A stretch of 24,295 nucleotides of DNA, from assembly GCA_045638685.1 (NCBI GenBank), contig JAZUBT010000004.1:1-24295 (forward strand), in the 5' to 3' direction. Positions 16,498-23,257 of the stretch are shown here, in pieces. Within the stretch, counting starts at the first letter, position 1, and each line of letters starts with the position of its first letter. The position numbers and the translations under genes were made by a program. The stretch is from SIG673 sp045638685 (GTDB lineage: Bacteria; Bacillota; Clostridia; Oscillospirales; CAG-272). A model generated the notes under the pieces. The model did not search any database. It worked only from the letters and a program-made list of their open reading frames with translations, and was not told the origin of the DNA.

Positions 16498-17217
16498 TTA
16501 CACCCTGCCGCTTTTCAGCTTTTCTTCTCTTTCCCTCTCCGCCTGAGATGCCCTTAGATAAGTGGGAGACAGCGCCGCCGCGGTAAGTCCCTCTCTTTCG
16601 CTTTCGGAAAGTGCTCCGTAGCTTTTAAGACCAAGCAGCACTACGCTGTACGCGTTTTGGTATTTTGCCGTTTCCGCCGTTTCGGGGCAGTTAAGACGCG
16701 AAAGAGCTTCTCTGGCTATCGAATATCCGTCTCCTACGATATATATTTCTCCTTTATACCCTGAAAGCTCGTCCGAAAGCTCATCCTTCGTTATAACTCT
16801 GTCCGGAGTAAGACGCTTAAGGTTGCCACCGTTTATCTCAAAAAGAGCGTTATAAAGCTGATTTCTTCTTGCGTCCATTACCGCGCAGACTATTCCGCAG
16901 CCCGACGTTATATTCATAGCGAGCGCTTCAAGAGATGAAACGCCGATACATTTTTTATTTCCCGCAAAGGCGAGTCCCTTTACCGTAGCTGCGCCTATTC
17001 GTACTCCCGTAAATGATCCGGGACCTGCCGAGCAGACGAAAAGCTCTATATCTTCTACCGTCATGCCCGCGCCGTTCAGCATATTCTCTACCGAGGGCAG
17101 AAGCGTCGTGCTGTGCGTATTATTGGTATTAAGAACAGAAAGGCCTATAAGCTTTTCATTATCCGTAAGGGCCACCGTAGAGGTTTTTGCCGTTGAGTCA
17201 ATCGCAAGTATTATCAA
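16498..17217 (-). CDS. tsaB: tRNA t6A37 threonylcarbamoyltransferase complex dimerisation subunit TsaB
   Basis: A 239-residue ASKHA-fold protein that, with TsaD and TsaE, installs t6A at position 37 of ANN-decoding tRNAs. It begins IILAIDSTAKTSTVAL and has the conserved CSAGPGSFTGVRIGAATVKGLA. The start is a TTG at 17217 with AAAGGA 9 nt upstream; no ATG gives the family N-terminus. It follows tsaE by 86 nt. No rimI or tsaD is adjacent; rpiB follows instead. Confidence 0.94.
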   Translation of the reverse strand: MIILAIDSTAKTSTVALTDNEKLIGLSVLNTNNTHSTTLLPSVENMLNGAGMTVEDIELFVCSAGPGSFTGVRIGAATVKGLAFAGNKKCIGVSSLEALAMNITSGCGIVCAVMDARRNQLYNALFEINGGNLKRLTPDRVITKDELSDELSGYKGEIYIVGDGYSIAREALSRLNCPETAETAKYQNAYSVVLLGLKSYGALSESEREGLTAAALSPTYLRASQAEREREEKLKSGRV

Positions 17218-17303
17218 AGCGCCGCTTCCTTTCTTTTAATTAATTACGTAAGCTTACTGCTAAAAAGCAATCAAATCCTCGGTTTTAACACAAAGTAACG
17301 GTG

Positions 17304-17750
17304 TTAAAGCTCACAGGGAAAATTGCTTACTGTTATTTTACGCTTGTTTTCGCCAAGCTTTTCAACGGTTATTTTGATGCTGTCGTTCGGGAGCGCAAAG
17401 GGGATATTTTCACTCCACTCTATCGCCATCACGCAGTTTTCATAATCGGCGCAGTCGTAAAAACCCGTTGAATAAAGGTCGTCGTCGTCGGTAATTCTAT
17501 AAGCATCAACGTGGCACATAACCGTTTTTCCGTTTTCCTTATATTCGTTTATTACCGAATAGGTAGGACTGCAAACGTCCGCGCTCGGGCATATTACCTT
17601 TCCCATTCCTCGGATAAACGCGGTTTTTCCCGCGCCGAGATCTCCGTAAAAGCAGACGGTGTGCTTTCCGTTTAAAAGAGATGCCACCCTTTCGCCTATA
17701 CGCTCGGTTTCGGCGTAGCTTTCGGTTATAAACTCGGCATTATATCCCAT
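17304..17750 (-). CDS. tsaE: tRNA t6A37 modification ATPase TsaE
   Basis: A 148-residue P-loop ATPase of the t6A synthesis complex. Walker A is GDLGAGKTAF (36-45). SPTYSVINEY, HVDAYR (D82) and the IEWSE segment (E111, W112) are all family hallmarks. GGGGAGGTG lies about 10 nt before the ATG. It is the first gene of tsaE-tsaB and faces the tRNA-Arg gene across a divergent spacer. Confidence 0.95.
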   Translation of the reverse strand: MGYNAEFITESYAETERIGERVASLLNGKHTVCFYGDLGAGKTAFIRGMGKVICPSADVCSPTYSVINEYKENGKTVMCHVDAYRITDDDDLYSTGFYDCADYENCVMAIEWSENIPFALPNDSIKITVEKLGENKRKITVSNFPCEL

Positions 17751-17795
17751 TTTACGACAACACCTCCCCGATTTTAATAATTTATAATTATACCT

Positions 17796-17824
17796 ATTAT
17801 ATCATAAATTTATATTCTTGAAAA
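17796..17824 (-). promoter_or_regulatory. Promoter candidate of tsaE-tsaB
   Basis: Minus-strand TTTTCA (17819-17824) and a perfect TATAAT (17796-17801) 17 bp apart. A second TATAAT lies 8 bp downstream, so the exact start is uncertain. Confidence 0.5.
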
Positions 17825-17884
17825 GGGGGTTTTATAAAAAAAACGATTTTTGTAAAAATTTTACAATTTTTTCCCAATAGTTAC

Positions 17885-17913
17885 TTTACATTTAATTAAA
17901 ATGGTGATACAAT
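17885..17913 (+). promoter_or_regulatory. Sigma-A promoter of tRNA-Arg
   Basis: TTTACA (17885-17890) and TACAAT (17908-17913) with a 17-bp spacer. This predicts a leader of about 50 nt ahead of the tRNA. Confidence 0.75.
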
Positions 17914-17968
17914 ATTTAATTAGTTAGTCCTTAGCCGCAAACGGTTAAAGTGTTAAACGAAAAAATCT

Positions 17969-18045
17969 CTGCCCGTAGCTCAGCTGGATAGAGCACAAGC
18001 CTCCGACGCTTGGTGTCAGCGGTTCAAGTCCGCTTGGGCAGGCCA
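17969..18045 (+). tRNA. tRNA-Arg (anticodon CCG)
   Basis: A 77-nt cloverleaf with an encoded CCA. Acceptor CTGCCCG/TGGGCAG (C1-G72, one G-T pair at 7-66), discriminator G, D stem GCTC/GAGC, anticodon stem CAAGC/GCTTG with loop CTCCGAC, T stem AGCGG/CCGCT. It reads CGG codons. Confidence 0.97.
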
Positions 18046-18050
18046 AAAAA

Positions 18051-18082
18051 ACGGCAAATTTCGACGGAAATTTGCCGTTTTT
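18051..18082 (+). terminator. Intrinsic terminator of tRNA-Arg
   Basis: A perfect 12-bp stem, ACGGCAAATTTC/GAAATTTGCCGT, with a 4-nt loop and a T-run, starts 5 bp after the tRNA CCA. Confidence 0.95.
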
Positions 18083-18084
18083 CA

Positions 18085-18180
18085 ATGAAGCGCGTCTGCA
18101 CGCATGAAAAATGAAGCAGGACCTCGTCCCATGAAGCAAGCCCTCGACTTGCGGAAAAGTATGTGTGCGCTTCGCTTCAT
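18085..18180. repeat. Post-tRNA stem-loop array with ATGAAGC direct repeats
   Basis: Directly after the tRNA-Arg terminator, ATGAAGC recurs at 18085, 18111 and 18131, plus a degenerate ATGAAAA at 18103. Copies are separated by small hairpin-forming units such as GGAC-ctc-GTCC and CAAG/CTTG. The block is bounded by inverted ends, ATGAAGCG (18085-18092) and CGCTTCAT (18173-18180). It is non-coding. The layout recalls repetitive hairpin arrays seen after tRNA genes in gut Firmicutes; its origin and function are unknown. The rest of the spacer to 18297 is AT-rich with a small palindrome, ATCGCGCGAT (18198-18207). Confidence 0.65.
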
Positions 18181-18297
18181 ATTTGCATAGCAATCACATC
18201 GCGCGATCCAATCGAGTGCTTTGTGTTGCGGTACAACGCTTCTTTATATTGCACACTTCAAATCCGTATTAAAAAATAATTTATTATGTAAAACCCG

Positions 18298-18326
18298 TTG
18301 ACATTTGATAAAATATATGGTATAAT
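18298..18326 (+). promoter_or_regulatory. Sigma-A promoter of tRNA-Gln
   Basis: Perfect TTGACA (18298-18303) and perfect TATAAT (18321-18326) with a 17-bp spacer, 18 bp before the mature tRNA. Confidence 0.93.
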
Positions 18327-18344
18327 ATAAAGCGTAAATAATTA

Positions 18345-18421
18345 TGGGATATCGCCAAGTCGGTAAGGCACAGGACTTTGACTCCTGCATTTCGCTGGTT
18401 CGAGTCCAGCTATCCCAGCCA
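18345..18421 (+). tRNA. tRNA-Gln (anticodon TTG)
   Basis: A 77-nt cloverleaf with an encoded CCA. Acceptor TGGGATA/TATCCCA, anticodon stem CAGGA/TCCTG with loop CTTTGAC, T stem GCTGG/CCAGC, discriminator G. Its 3' end is partly duplicated 156 bp downstream. Confidence 0.97.
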
Positions 18422-18458
18422 ACAAACAAGTGCAGGTTACTACCTGCTCTTGTTTGTT
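18402..18458 (+). repeat. Direct repeat copy 1: tRNA-Gln 3' end plus hairpin
   Basis: This copy starts inside the real tRNA (GAGTCCAGCTATCCCA, 18402-18417). It continues into a hairpin with outer stem AACAAACAAG/CTTGTTTGTT and inner stem GCAGG/CCTGC around loop TTACTA. The outer stem begins at the final A of the tRNA CCA. The hairpin lacks a good T-run, reading CACTTTATAT, so it may terminate poorly or aid 3' processing. Confidence 0.8.
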
Positions 18459-18557
18459 CACTTTATATCTACCGAAGAACCACTCCGAGCTTGCTCGGAT
18501 ACAATTTTCGCTTGGAAAACTTCGACCACCCCGAGCCTCGGCGAAAATTTCAGTTCA
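18459..18557 (+). other. Structured spacer between the two tRNA-Gln 3'-end repeats
   Basis: Non-coding. It contains a CCGAGC-tt-GCTCGG hairpin, a second CCGAG-c-CTCGG hairpin, and a long-range pair AATTTTCGC/GCGAAAATT enclosing the second. No promoter is obvious. Confidence 0.5.
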
Positions 18558-18623
18558 GAGTCCAGCTATCCCACGTAGCAAACAAGTGCAGGTTACTACC
18601 CGCTCTTGTTTGTTCATTTTTTT
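18558..18623 (+). repeat. Direct repeat copy 2: tRNA-Gln 3'-end pseudo-copy plus functional terminator
   Basis: The 16-bp GAGTCCAGCTATCCCA recurs at 18558-18573, exactly 156 bp after copy 1. It is followed by a 6-nt divergent stretch and then the same hairpin (stem CAAACAAG/CTTGTTTG, 18579-18586 with 18605-18612), with one inner pair changed to a mismatch. Seven Ts (18617-18623) follow, so this copy is the better terminator. There is no complete second tRNA. Confidence 0.8.
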
Positions 18624-18693
18624 AGTAGAATTTTAATTTTTCATAATGCTCAAACGTAACACAAAAATTATACCTTAAAAGGAGAACAAGGCA

Positions 18694-20310
18694 ATGAAAC
18701 ATAAATTTAATACCCTTGGCGTAATGATCGACATGTCGCGTAACGCAGTAATGAGCATGGATAGCTTGAAGCGTTTTTTGCCCTTACTCAAAAAAATGGG
18801 GTATAACTGCATAATGCTCTATACCGAGGATACCTACGAAGTAGATGGTGAGCCCTATTTCGGATATATGCGCGGCCGCTATTCGAAAGCCGAAATGAAG
18901 GAGGTCGATGCGTTTGCAGCTTCTCTCGGCATGACGGTAATCCCTTGTATCCAGACCTTGGCACACTTAAACGCTACATTCCGCTGGAATAAGGTTCCGC
19001 TTGACTGCGACGATATTTTACTTGTCGATGACGAGCGCACCTATGAGCTGATTGACCATATGTTCTCCACACTCTCCGAGTGCTTTGTGTCCCGTAAAAT
19101 TCATATCGGCATGGACGAGGCGTTTATGCTTGGACGCGGAAAGCATCTTGATAAGCACGGATATGAGAGCGTCAATACGATCATGAGACGGCATCTTGAC
19201 CGTATCTGCAAGATCGCGGAGAAATATGATTATGAACTTATGATATGGCCGGATATGTATTTCCGTCCGTGGAATAACGGCAGGTACAGTATTCCAAAGT
19301 GCGAAATGCCCAAAGAGGTTATTGAATCTATGCCTGAGTCGGTAATTCCGGTATATTGGGACTACTATGAGACTACCGAAACCGCTTACAGCGATATGAT
19401 AGAAAACCACAAGCAGCTTTCGGACAAAACGTGGTTTGCCGGCGGTTCTTGGTGTTGGTACGGTATGATACCGTATAACCGCTTTACGCTGGAGTCCATG
19501 ATTCCTGCCATTAACGCTTGTAAAAATCACGGCATCAAGGACGTAATCTTCACTATGTGGGGAGACGACGGTGCCGAATGCTCGCATTTTTCCCAGCTCC
19601 CCTCTCTGTTCTATCTTGCCGAGTATGCCAAAGGAAATACCGACGAGGCATCTATCAAAAAGAAATTCAAAAGTCTTATCGGTATAGATTTCGACGAGTT
19701 TATGCAAATTGACTGCCCCAACGACGTAATCGAATATTCGGGCAGACCTAAAAATCCGTCCAAGTATATGCTCTTTTCCGATTATTTTAACGGTTATTGG
19801 GATTATACTATCATGGCAGGAGCGGGTGAAAAATACAAGACTTTTTCCGAGCAGCTTCGCGCAACCGCCAAGAAAAGCCGCCGCTACGGGTACGTTTTCG
19901 ACGCCGCATCCAAGCTGTGTGATGTCCTTGAAATAAAATACGAGCTTGGACTCCGCACCCGTCTCGCTTATGAAGCCGGAGATAAAACGGAGCTGAAGCG
20001 TCTTGCCGAAAACGAGTACGCCGAGGTTGAAAAAAGAATCAAGGCATTTACAAAATCATTTGAAAAGCAATGGATGATAGATAACAAGCCCCACGGCTTT
20101 GACGTTCAGCATATGCGTCTCGGAGGTCTCATTTGCCGTACAGCCGCCTGCCGTCAACGCATTCTCGATTACGTAAGCGGAAAGCTTGAGCGTATTGACG
20201 AGCTTGACGAGGCATTACTGCCCTACTATGAAAAAAATCGCAGCTTTACTTTTAACAATGCGCCGATGACAGCTACCGTAAACCTTATCCATCACAGCCA
20301 CGTTTTATAA
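18694..20310 (+). CDS. Intracellular beta-N-acetylhexosaminidase (GH20, GcnA-like)
   Basis: A 538-residue glycoside hydrolase of family 20, which removes terminal beta-linked GlcNAc or GalNAc. The (beta/alpha)8 core begins FNTLGVMIDMSRNAV without a separate N-terminal GH20b domain. It contains MLYTEDTYEVDGEPYFGYMRGRY, PCIQTLAHLN and the catalytic pair D141-E142 in KIHIGMDEA, where the Asp stabilises the substrate acetamido group and the Glu is the acid. A Trp-rich stretch (GGSWCWYG) and FTMWGDDGAECS follow. There is no signal peptide, so it should act on imported sugars in the cytoplasm. AAAGGAG precedes the ATG. No clear promoter lies between it and the tRNA-Gln terminator at 18623. Confidence 0.9.
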   Translation: MKHKFNTLGVMIDMSRNAVMSMDSLKRFLPLLKKMGYNCIMLYTEDTYEVDGEPYFGYMRGRYSKAEMKEVDAFAASLGMTVIPCIQTLAHLNATFRWNKVPLDCDDILLVDDERTYELIDHMFSTLSECFVSRKIHIGMDEAFMLGRGKHLDKHGYESVNTIMRRHLDRICKIAEKYDYELMIWPDMYFRPWNNGRYSIPKCEMPKEVIESMPESVIPVYWDYYETTETAYSDMIENHKQLSDKTWFAGGSWCWYGMIPYNRFTLESMIPAINACKNHGIKDVIFTMWGDDGAECSHFSQLPSLFYLAEYAKGNTDEASIKKKFKSLIGIDFDEFMQIDCPNDVIEYSGRPKNPSKYMLFSDYFNGYWDYTIMAGAGEKYKTFSEQLRATAKKSRRYGYVFDAASKLCDVLEIKYELGLRTRLAYEAGDKTELKRLAENEYAEVEKRIKAFTKSFEKQWMIDNKPHGFDVQHMRLGGLICRTAACRQRILDYVSGKLERIDELDEALLPYYEKNRSFTFNNAPMTATVNLIHHSHVL

Positions 20311-20355
20311 TCACAAGCCTCCATATACAAATAATTTAATACGGTTTATAACGAT

Positions 20356-20393
20356 AAAATAGCAGTTTGCCTTGTGCCGACTGCTATTTTTTT
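20356..20393 (+). terminator. Intrinsic terminator of the GH20 gene
   Basis: An 11-bp stem, AAAATAGCAGT/ACTGCTATTTT, with a 13-nt loop and a run of seven Ts, 45 bp past the stop codon. Beyond it, 20394-20530 holds no gene, only a weak CAGAGG/CCTCTG inverted repeat (20430-20467). Confidence 0.9.
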
Positions 20394-20530
20394 ATGAGCA
20401 TTTGCAGATAAAGCCGTTATCACAACAAGCAGAGGGGTGTATCTCTAAATATGATTACATTCCTCTGTAAATTACTCGCCATTGGTTTTATTTTCATGAT
20501 CACAATCATTTAAAATAAAATATAACCATA

Positions 20531-20559
20531 TTGACTTTTTTTAGATAACATGTTATAAT
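20531..20559 (+). promoter_or_regulatory. Promoter of the UroD-like gene
   Basis: TTGACT (20531-20536) and TATAAT (20554-20559) with a 17-bp spacer and an extended -10 (TGtTATAAT). A perfect 12-bp palindrome, ATAACATGTTAT (20545-20556), overlaps the -10 and could be an operator. Confidence 0.88.
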
Positions 20560-20569
20560 GAATAAAAGC

Positions 20570-20584
20570 AACCATAAATTGGTT
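20570..20584. promoter_or_regulatory. Inverted repeat in the UroD-like 5' leader
   Basis: AACCA-taaat-TGGTT lies just downstream of the expected transcription start and directly before the ribosome site. It could be a repressor site or a small RNA hairpin that limits translation. Confidence 0.4.
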
Positions 20585-20598
20585 TACGGAGGAATTTT

Positions 20599-21669
20599 AT
20601 GTTTACTGAAAAATATGCTTCTGCGTTAGAAGGCTATGAAAAGTTCTGGGAAAGAACAAATGAAAAGCGTCCTATCTTAAATCTGGGACACTACGTACCG
20701 GGCTCAAAGCGTTATCGCGCTCCCGCTTCTCTTGAGGAGCAGTGGCTTGATGCGGATTTCCGTTATGCGGCGTTTAAGCAAAACTTATGCTCCTCGGCTT
20801 ACCTTGCTGAGGGTGTACCGATGTTCTTTACCAACTTCGGCCCCGGCTGTCTTTCCGCTTGTATCGGAGGAAGCTACGAGCTCTCGCAGCGTACCGTATG
20901 GCTTGACCGCAAGCCGATAATAGACGATTTTGAAAATCCTCCCGCTATCGAATTTGACGAAAATAGCGAGATGTGGCAGAATATCGTTCGTCTCCAAAGC
21001 AAATTCATACCCGATCCGGAAGTTAACTTTTCGATACCCGACCTCGGTGGAATAATGGATATCATAGCTTCCCTTAGAACAACCGAAGCGCTTTTATACG
21101 ACCTTTACGACTATCCCGATGAGGTTAAGGCGTTCAGCAGCAAGGTTACCGATATATGGCTTAAGGTATTCGATATGCAGGTTGAAACCATGCGTAAAGC
21201 CGGACAGCCGTTTAACAACTGGATGTGCATACCGTCAAGTAAGCCCTGGTACCCCCTTCAGTGCGATTTCGCTTATATGATTTCCCCCGCGCAGTTTGAG
21301 GAATTCGTCCTTCCCGACCTTGTACGCCAGGTAAATCACATGCCCCGCTCTATATACCACCTCGACGGCGTTGGAGAAATCCCGCACGTTGATATGCTTC
21401 TTGATATTCCCGGACTTACCGGTATTCAGTGGACTGCGGGCGCAGGAAACGATCCGCTCTGGAGCGAAAAGTGGTTCCCGCTTTACAAGAAAATACAGGA
21501 CAAGAAGAAGAACCTCGTTCTTCTCGGCGGAATTGACGAAAAGAACATAGATGCGGCAGAGCCTCTTATCAAGACTCTCGATCCTACCGGATTCTATCTT
21601 TCCGTAGGCTGCTCCTGCAGAGAAAAGGCAGACGAGGTACTCGAAAAGGTTTTACGCTGGTCTGAGTAA
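20599..21669 (+). CDS. Uroporphyrinogen-decarboxylase family protein, substrate unknown
   Basis: A 356-residue protein with the UroD-type TIM barrel, a fold shared by heme-pathway decarboxylases and corrinoid methyltransferases. Recognisable stretches are SIPDLGGIMDIIASLR (145-160), MISPAQFEEFVLPDLV (227-242), YHLDGVGEIPHVDMLL (253-268) and a C-terminal SVGCSCREKADEVLEKV. In the methyltransferases zinc is held by His-x-Cys plus a distal Cys. Here H254-x-D256 and C338/C340 occupy similar places, so a modified metal site is possible. No heme or corrinoid genes are nearby, which argues against true HemE. GGAGG lies 6 nt before the ATG. It has its own promoter and terminator. Confidence 0.8.
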   Translation: MFTEKYASALEGYEKFWERTNEKRPILNLGHYVPGSKRYRAPASLEEQWLDADFRYAAFKQNLCSSAYLAEGVPMFFTNFGPGCLSACIGGSYELSQRTVWLDRKPIIDDFENPPAIEFDENSEMWQNIVRLQSKFIPDPEVNFSIPDLGGIMDIIASLRTTEALLYDLYDYPDEVKAFSSKVTDIWLKVFDMQVETMRKAGQPFNNWMCIPSSKPWYPLQCDFAYMISPAQFEEFVLPDLVRQVNHMPRSIYHLDGVGEIPHVDMLLDIPGLTGIQWTAGAGNDPLWSEKWFPLYKKIQDKKKNLVLLGGIDEKNIDAAEPLIKTLDPTGFYLSVGCSCREKADEVLEKVLRWSE

Positions 21670-21694
21670 GCTCAAGCATAGAAAAATAAAAACC

Positions 21695-21723
21695 AAAGAC
21701 GGAGATTTTTTCTCCGTCTTTTT
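21695..21723 (+). terminator. Intrinsic terminator of the UroD-like gene
   Basis: An 11-bp stem, AAAGACGGAGA/TCTCCGTCTTT, with a short T loop and a T-rich tail, about 25 bp past the stop codon. Confidence 0.94.
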
Positions 21724-21792
21724 CTTTTGCCGAGCAACAGCTACTCCACTACCGATGCTCCTCAGCTTTTTTCTAAAAAAATAGAAAAGCCC

Positions 21793-21821
21793 TTGACAAA
21801 AAGATATTTTTATGATATCAT
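21793..21821 (+). promoter_or_regulatory. Sigma-A promoter of the SPFH-RHH operon
   Basis: TTGACA (21793-21798) and TATCAT (21816-21821) with a 17-bp spacer, about 55 bp before the SPFH start codon. Confidence 0.82.
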
Positions 21822-21830
21822 AACGATATC
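21814..21830. promoter_or_regulatory. Operator-like inverted repeat over the SPFH -10 region
   Basis: GATATC-ataac-GATATC: two palindromic hexamers 11 bp apart, which covers the -10 element and runs towards the start site. The spacing is about one helical turn, as for a dimeric repressor. The downstream RHH protein is an obvious candidate ligand, but that is inference. Confidence 0.4.
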
Positions 21831-21877
21831 GGATAAACATATCTGAAAAAATTATTTCATATTGGAGGTCATTTTAA

Positions 21878-22906
21878 ATGAACGAAAAAGTTTTAGAAAA
21901 CAAAAAACACGGTATGACAGCTCTCTTACTTACTATTTTGCTTCTTGCCGTAGCTCTTGCGGGAGTTATTTACGGCGGTATGCAAATGGAAACCACAAGC
22001 TCGGGCGGTGCCGGCGAGGCAATATTTATCGCATCCCTTATAGTCCTGTGTGTCGGTTGGATTCCCTTCCTCGGTCTGCGCGTGCTTAAGCCCCAAGAAG
22101 CGCTTGTGCTCACCCTTTTCGGTAAATACATCGGAACCATCAAGGGCGACGGCTTCTTCTTTGTAAATCCCTTCTGCGTCAGCTTTAACCCTGCCGCAGA
22201 AACAAAGCTTAATCAGAGCGGAGACGTAAAAACCTCTGCCGGGGGTATGCTTTTTGGCGGCGACAAGAAAAACGAAATTACCCTGCCCGCAAATAAAAAA
22301 ATATCTTTAAAAATTATGACACTTAACAATAACAAGCAGAAGATTAATGACTGCCTTGGAAATCCCGTCGAGATAGGAATAGCGGTCATGTGGAGAGTCG
22401 TAGATACGGCAAAGGCTGTGTTTAACGTTGATAATTTCAAGGAATATCTTTCCCTGCAGTGCGACAGCGCTCTGCGTAACGTTATAAAAATTTACCCTTA
22501 TGACGTAGCCCCTAACGTAGATACAACGGGAGACGGCGCCCCCGACGACGGAAGTCTCCGCGGCTCAAGCGACATCGTTGCGTCAAGAATCAAGAACGAA
22601 ATTCAGGAAAGAGTAAATGAAGCGGGGCTTGAAATAATCGAGGCGCGTATAACTTATCTTGCATACGCTCCTGAAATTGCGGCAGTTATGCTTCAGCGTC
22701 AGCAGGCATCGGCAATTATCGACGCAAGAAGAATGATTGTTGACGGCGCTGTCGGTATGGTCGAAATGGCACTGGAAAGATTAAATGCCGGCGGAGTTGT
22801 AGAGCTTGACGAGGAAAGAAAGGCGGCTATGGTATCAAATCTCCTCGTTGTTCTCTGCGGAAATAAGGACGCGCAGCCTGTTGTAAACTCGGGAAATCTT
22901 TACTGA
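21878..22906 (+). CDS. SPFH (band 7) domain membrane protein
   Basis: A 342-residue SPFH/prohibitin-like protein. Two hydrophobic segments (~14-34 and ~48-66) anchor the N-terminus. The SPFH domain follows from VLKPQEALVLTLFGKYIG (69-86) to about residue 260, and a helical tail contains MLQRQQASAIIDARR. Inside the domain, DTTGDGAPDD (215-224) resembles a calcium-binding DxDGDGxxD loop. Band 7 proteins form oligomeric scaffolds at membranes, often in lipid microdomains. There is no NfeD gene; a small RHH gene follows after a single base. GGAGGT lies about 9 nt before the ATG. Confidence 0.9.
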   Translation: MNEKVLENKKHGMTALLLTILLLAVALAGVIYGGMQMETTSSGGAGEAIFIASLIVLCVGWIPFLGLRVLKPQEALVLTLFGKYIGTIKGDGFFFVNPFCVSFNPAAETKLNQSGDVKTSAGGMLFGGDKKNEITLPANKKISLKIMTLNNNKQKINDCLGNPVEIGIAVMWRVVDTAKAVFNVDNFKEYLSLQCDSALRNVIKIYPYDVAPNVDTTGDGAPDDGSLRGSSDIVASRIKNEIQERVNEAGLEIIEARITYLAYAPEIAAVMLQRQQASAIIDARRMIVDGAVGMVEMALERLNAGGVVELDEERKAAMVSNLLVVLCGNKDAQPVVNSGNLY

Positions 22907-22907
22907 T

Positions 22908-23105
22908 ATGTCAGAGAAAAAACAGATACCCTTACGCCTTTCTCCCAAGCTGTATAATGCGCTTTCGGCGTGGGCTGAGGATGATTTTCGCTCCATTAAC
23001 GGACAGATAGAGTATCTTCTTTCGGAATGCGTCCGACAAAGAAAGAAGAACGGAAAATACGTTTCCGACGAAATAGACGTTCCACCGGAGCTTAACATTG
23101 AATAA
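22908..23105 (+). CDS. Small ribbon-helix-helix (Arc-like) protein coupled to SPFH
   Basis: A 65-residue protein. The first ~45 residues fit an Arc/MetJ-type ribbon-helix-helix: a beta strand QIPLRLSP, helix KLYNALSAWAEDD, a turn with S-I-N, and helix GQIEYLLSECVRQRKK. A charged tail ends DEIDVPPELNIE. Its ATG begins one base after the SPFH TGA, with no separate strong ribosome site, which indicates translational coupling. The function could be autoregulation of the operon or a regulatory partner of the SPFH protein. No toxin gene is adjacent, so a classical toxin-antitoxin role is not supported. Confidence 0.82.
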   Translation: MSEKKQIPLRLSPKLYNALSAWAEDDFRSINGQIEYLLSECVRQRKKNGKYVSDEIDVPPELNIE

Positions 23106-23110
23106 ATTTT

Positions 23111-23139
23111 CGGGAGAGGTTTTCCTCTCCCGATTTTTT
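23111..23139 (+). terminator. Intrinsic terminator of the SPFH-RHH operon
   Basis: A 9-bp stem, CGGGAGAGG/CCTCTCCCG, with a T4 loop then ATTTTTT, 6 bp past the RHH stop codon. Confidence 0.95.
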
Positions 23140-23257
23140 ATATCCCGAAGTAACGGGGGGATATTAAAAGAGGCTTTACGCTATGCGTATCTCCCGGATA
23201 CTTCCCCCATCTTTTACACGCGGAAAAAAATCTGAATAAAAAAGCGTTTTAACACGT

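Noticed and set aside
17945..18193. 82-codon minus-strand frame containing CPSGLEPLTPSVGGLCSIQLSYG
   Set aside because: It is the antisense of tRNA-Arg plus the hairpin array; this peptide is a familiar artefact of tRNA-Arg genes.
18244..18429. 61-codon minus-strand frame with GWDSWTRTSEMQ
   Set aside because: Antisense of tRNA-Gln and its promoter; a familiar tRNA artefact.
18051..18623. CRISPR array in the repeat-rich strand-switch region
   Set aside because: Repeats are short, unevenly spaced and tied to hairpins and tRNA ends; there are no regular spacers and no cas genes.
18344..18625. 93-codon plus-strand frame with an internal peptide repeat
   Set aside because: It reads through tRNA-Gln and the duplicated hairpin. 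The peptide repeat only reflects the DNA duplication, whose 156-bp period is a multiple of three.
19018..19707. 229-codon minus-strand frame
   Set aside because: Antisense to the GH20 gene, with no supporting start site or motifs.
22908..23105. Antitoxin of a toxin-antitoxin pair
   Set aside because: The RHH fold fits, but the only coupled gene is the SPFH membrane protein and no toxin-like gene is adjacent.
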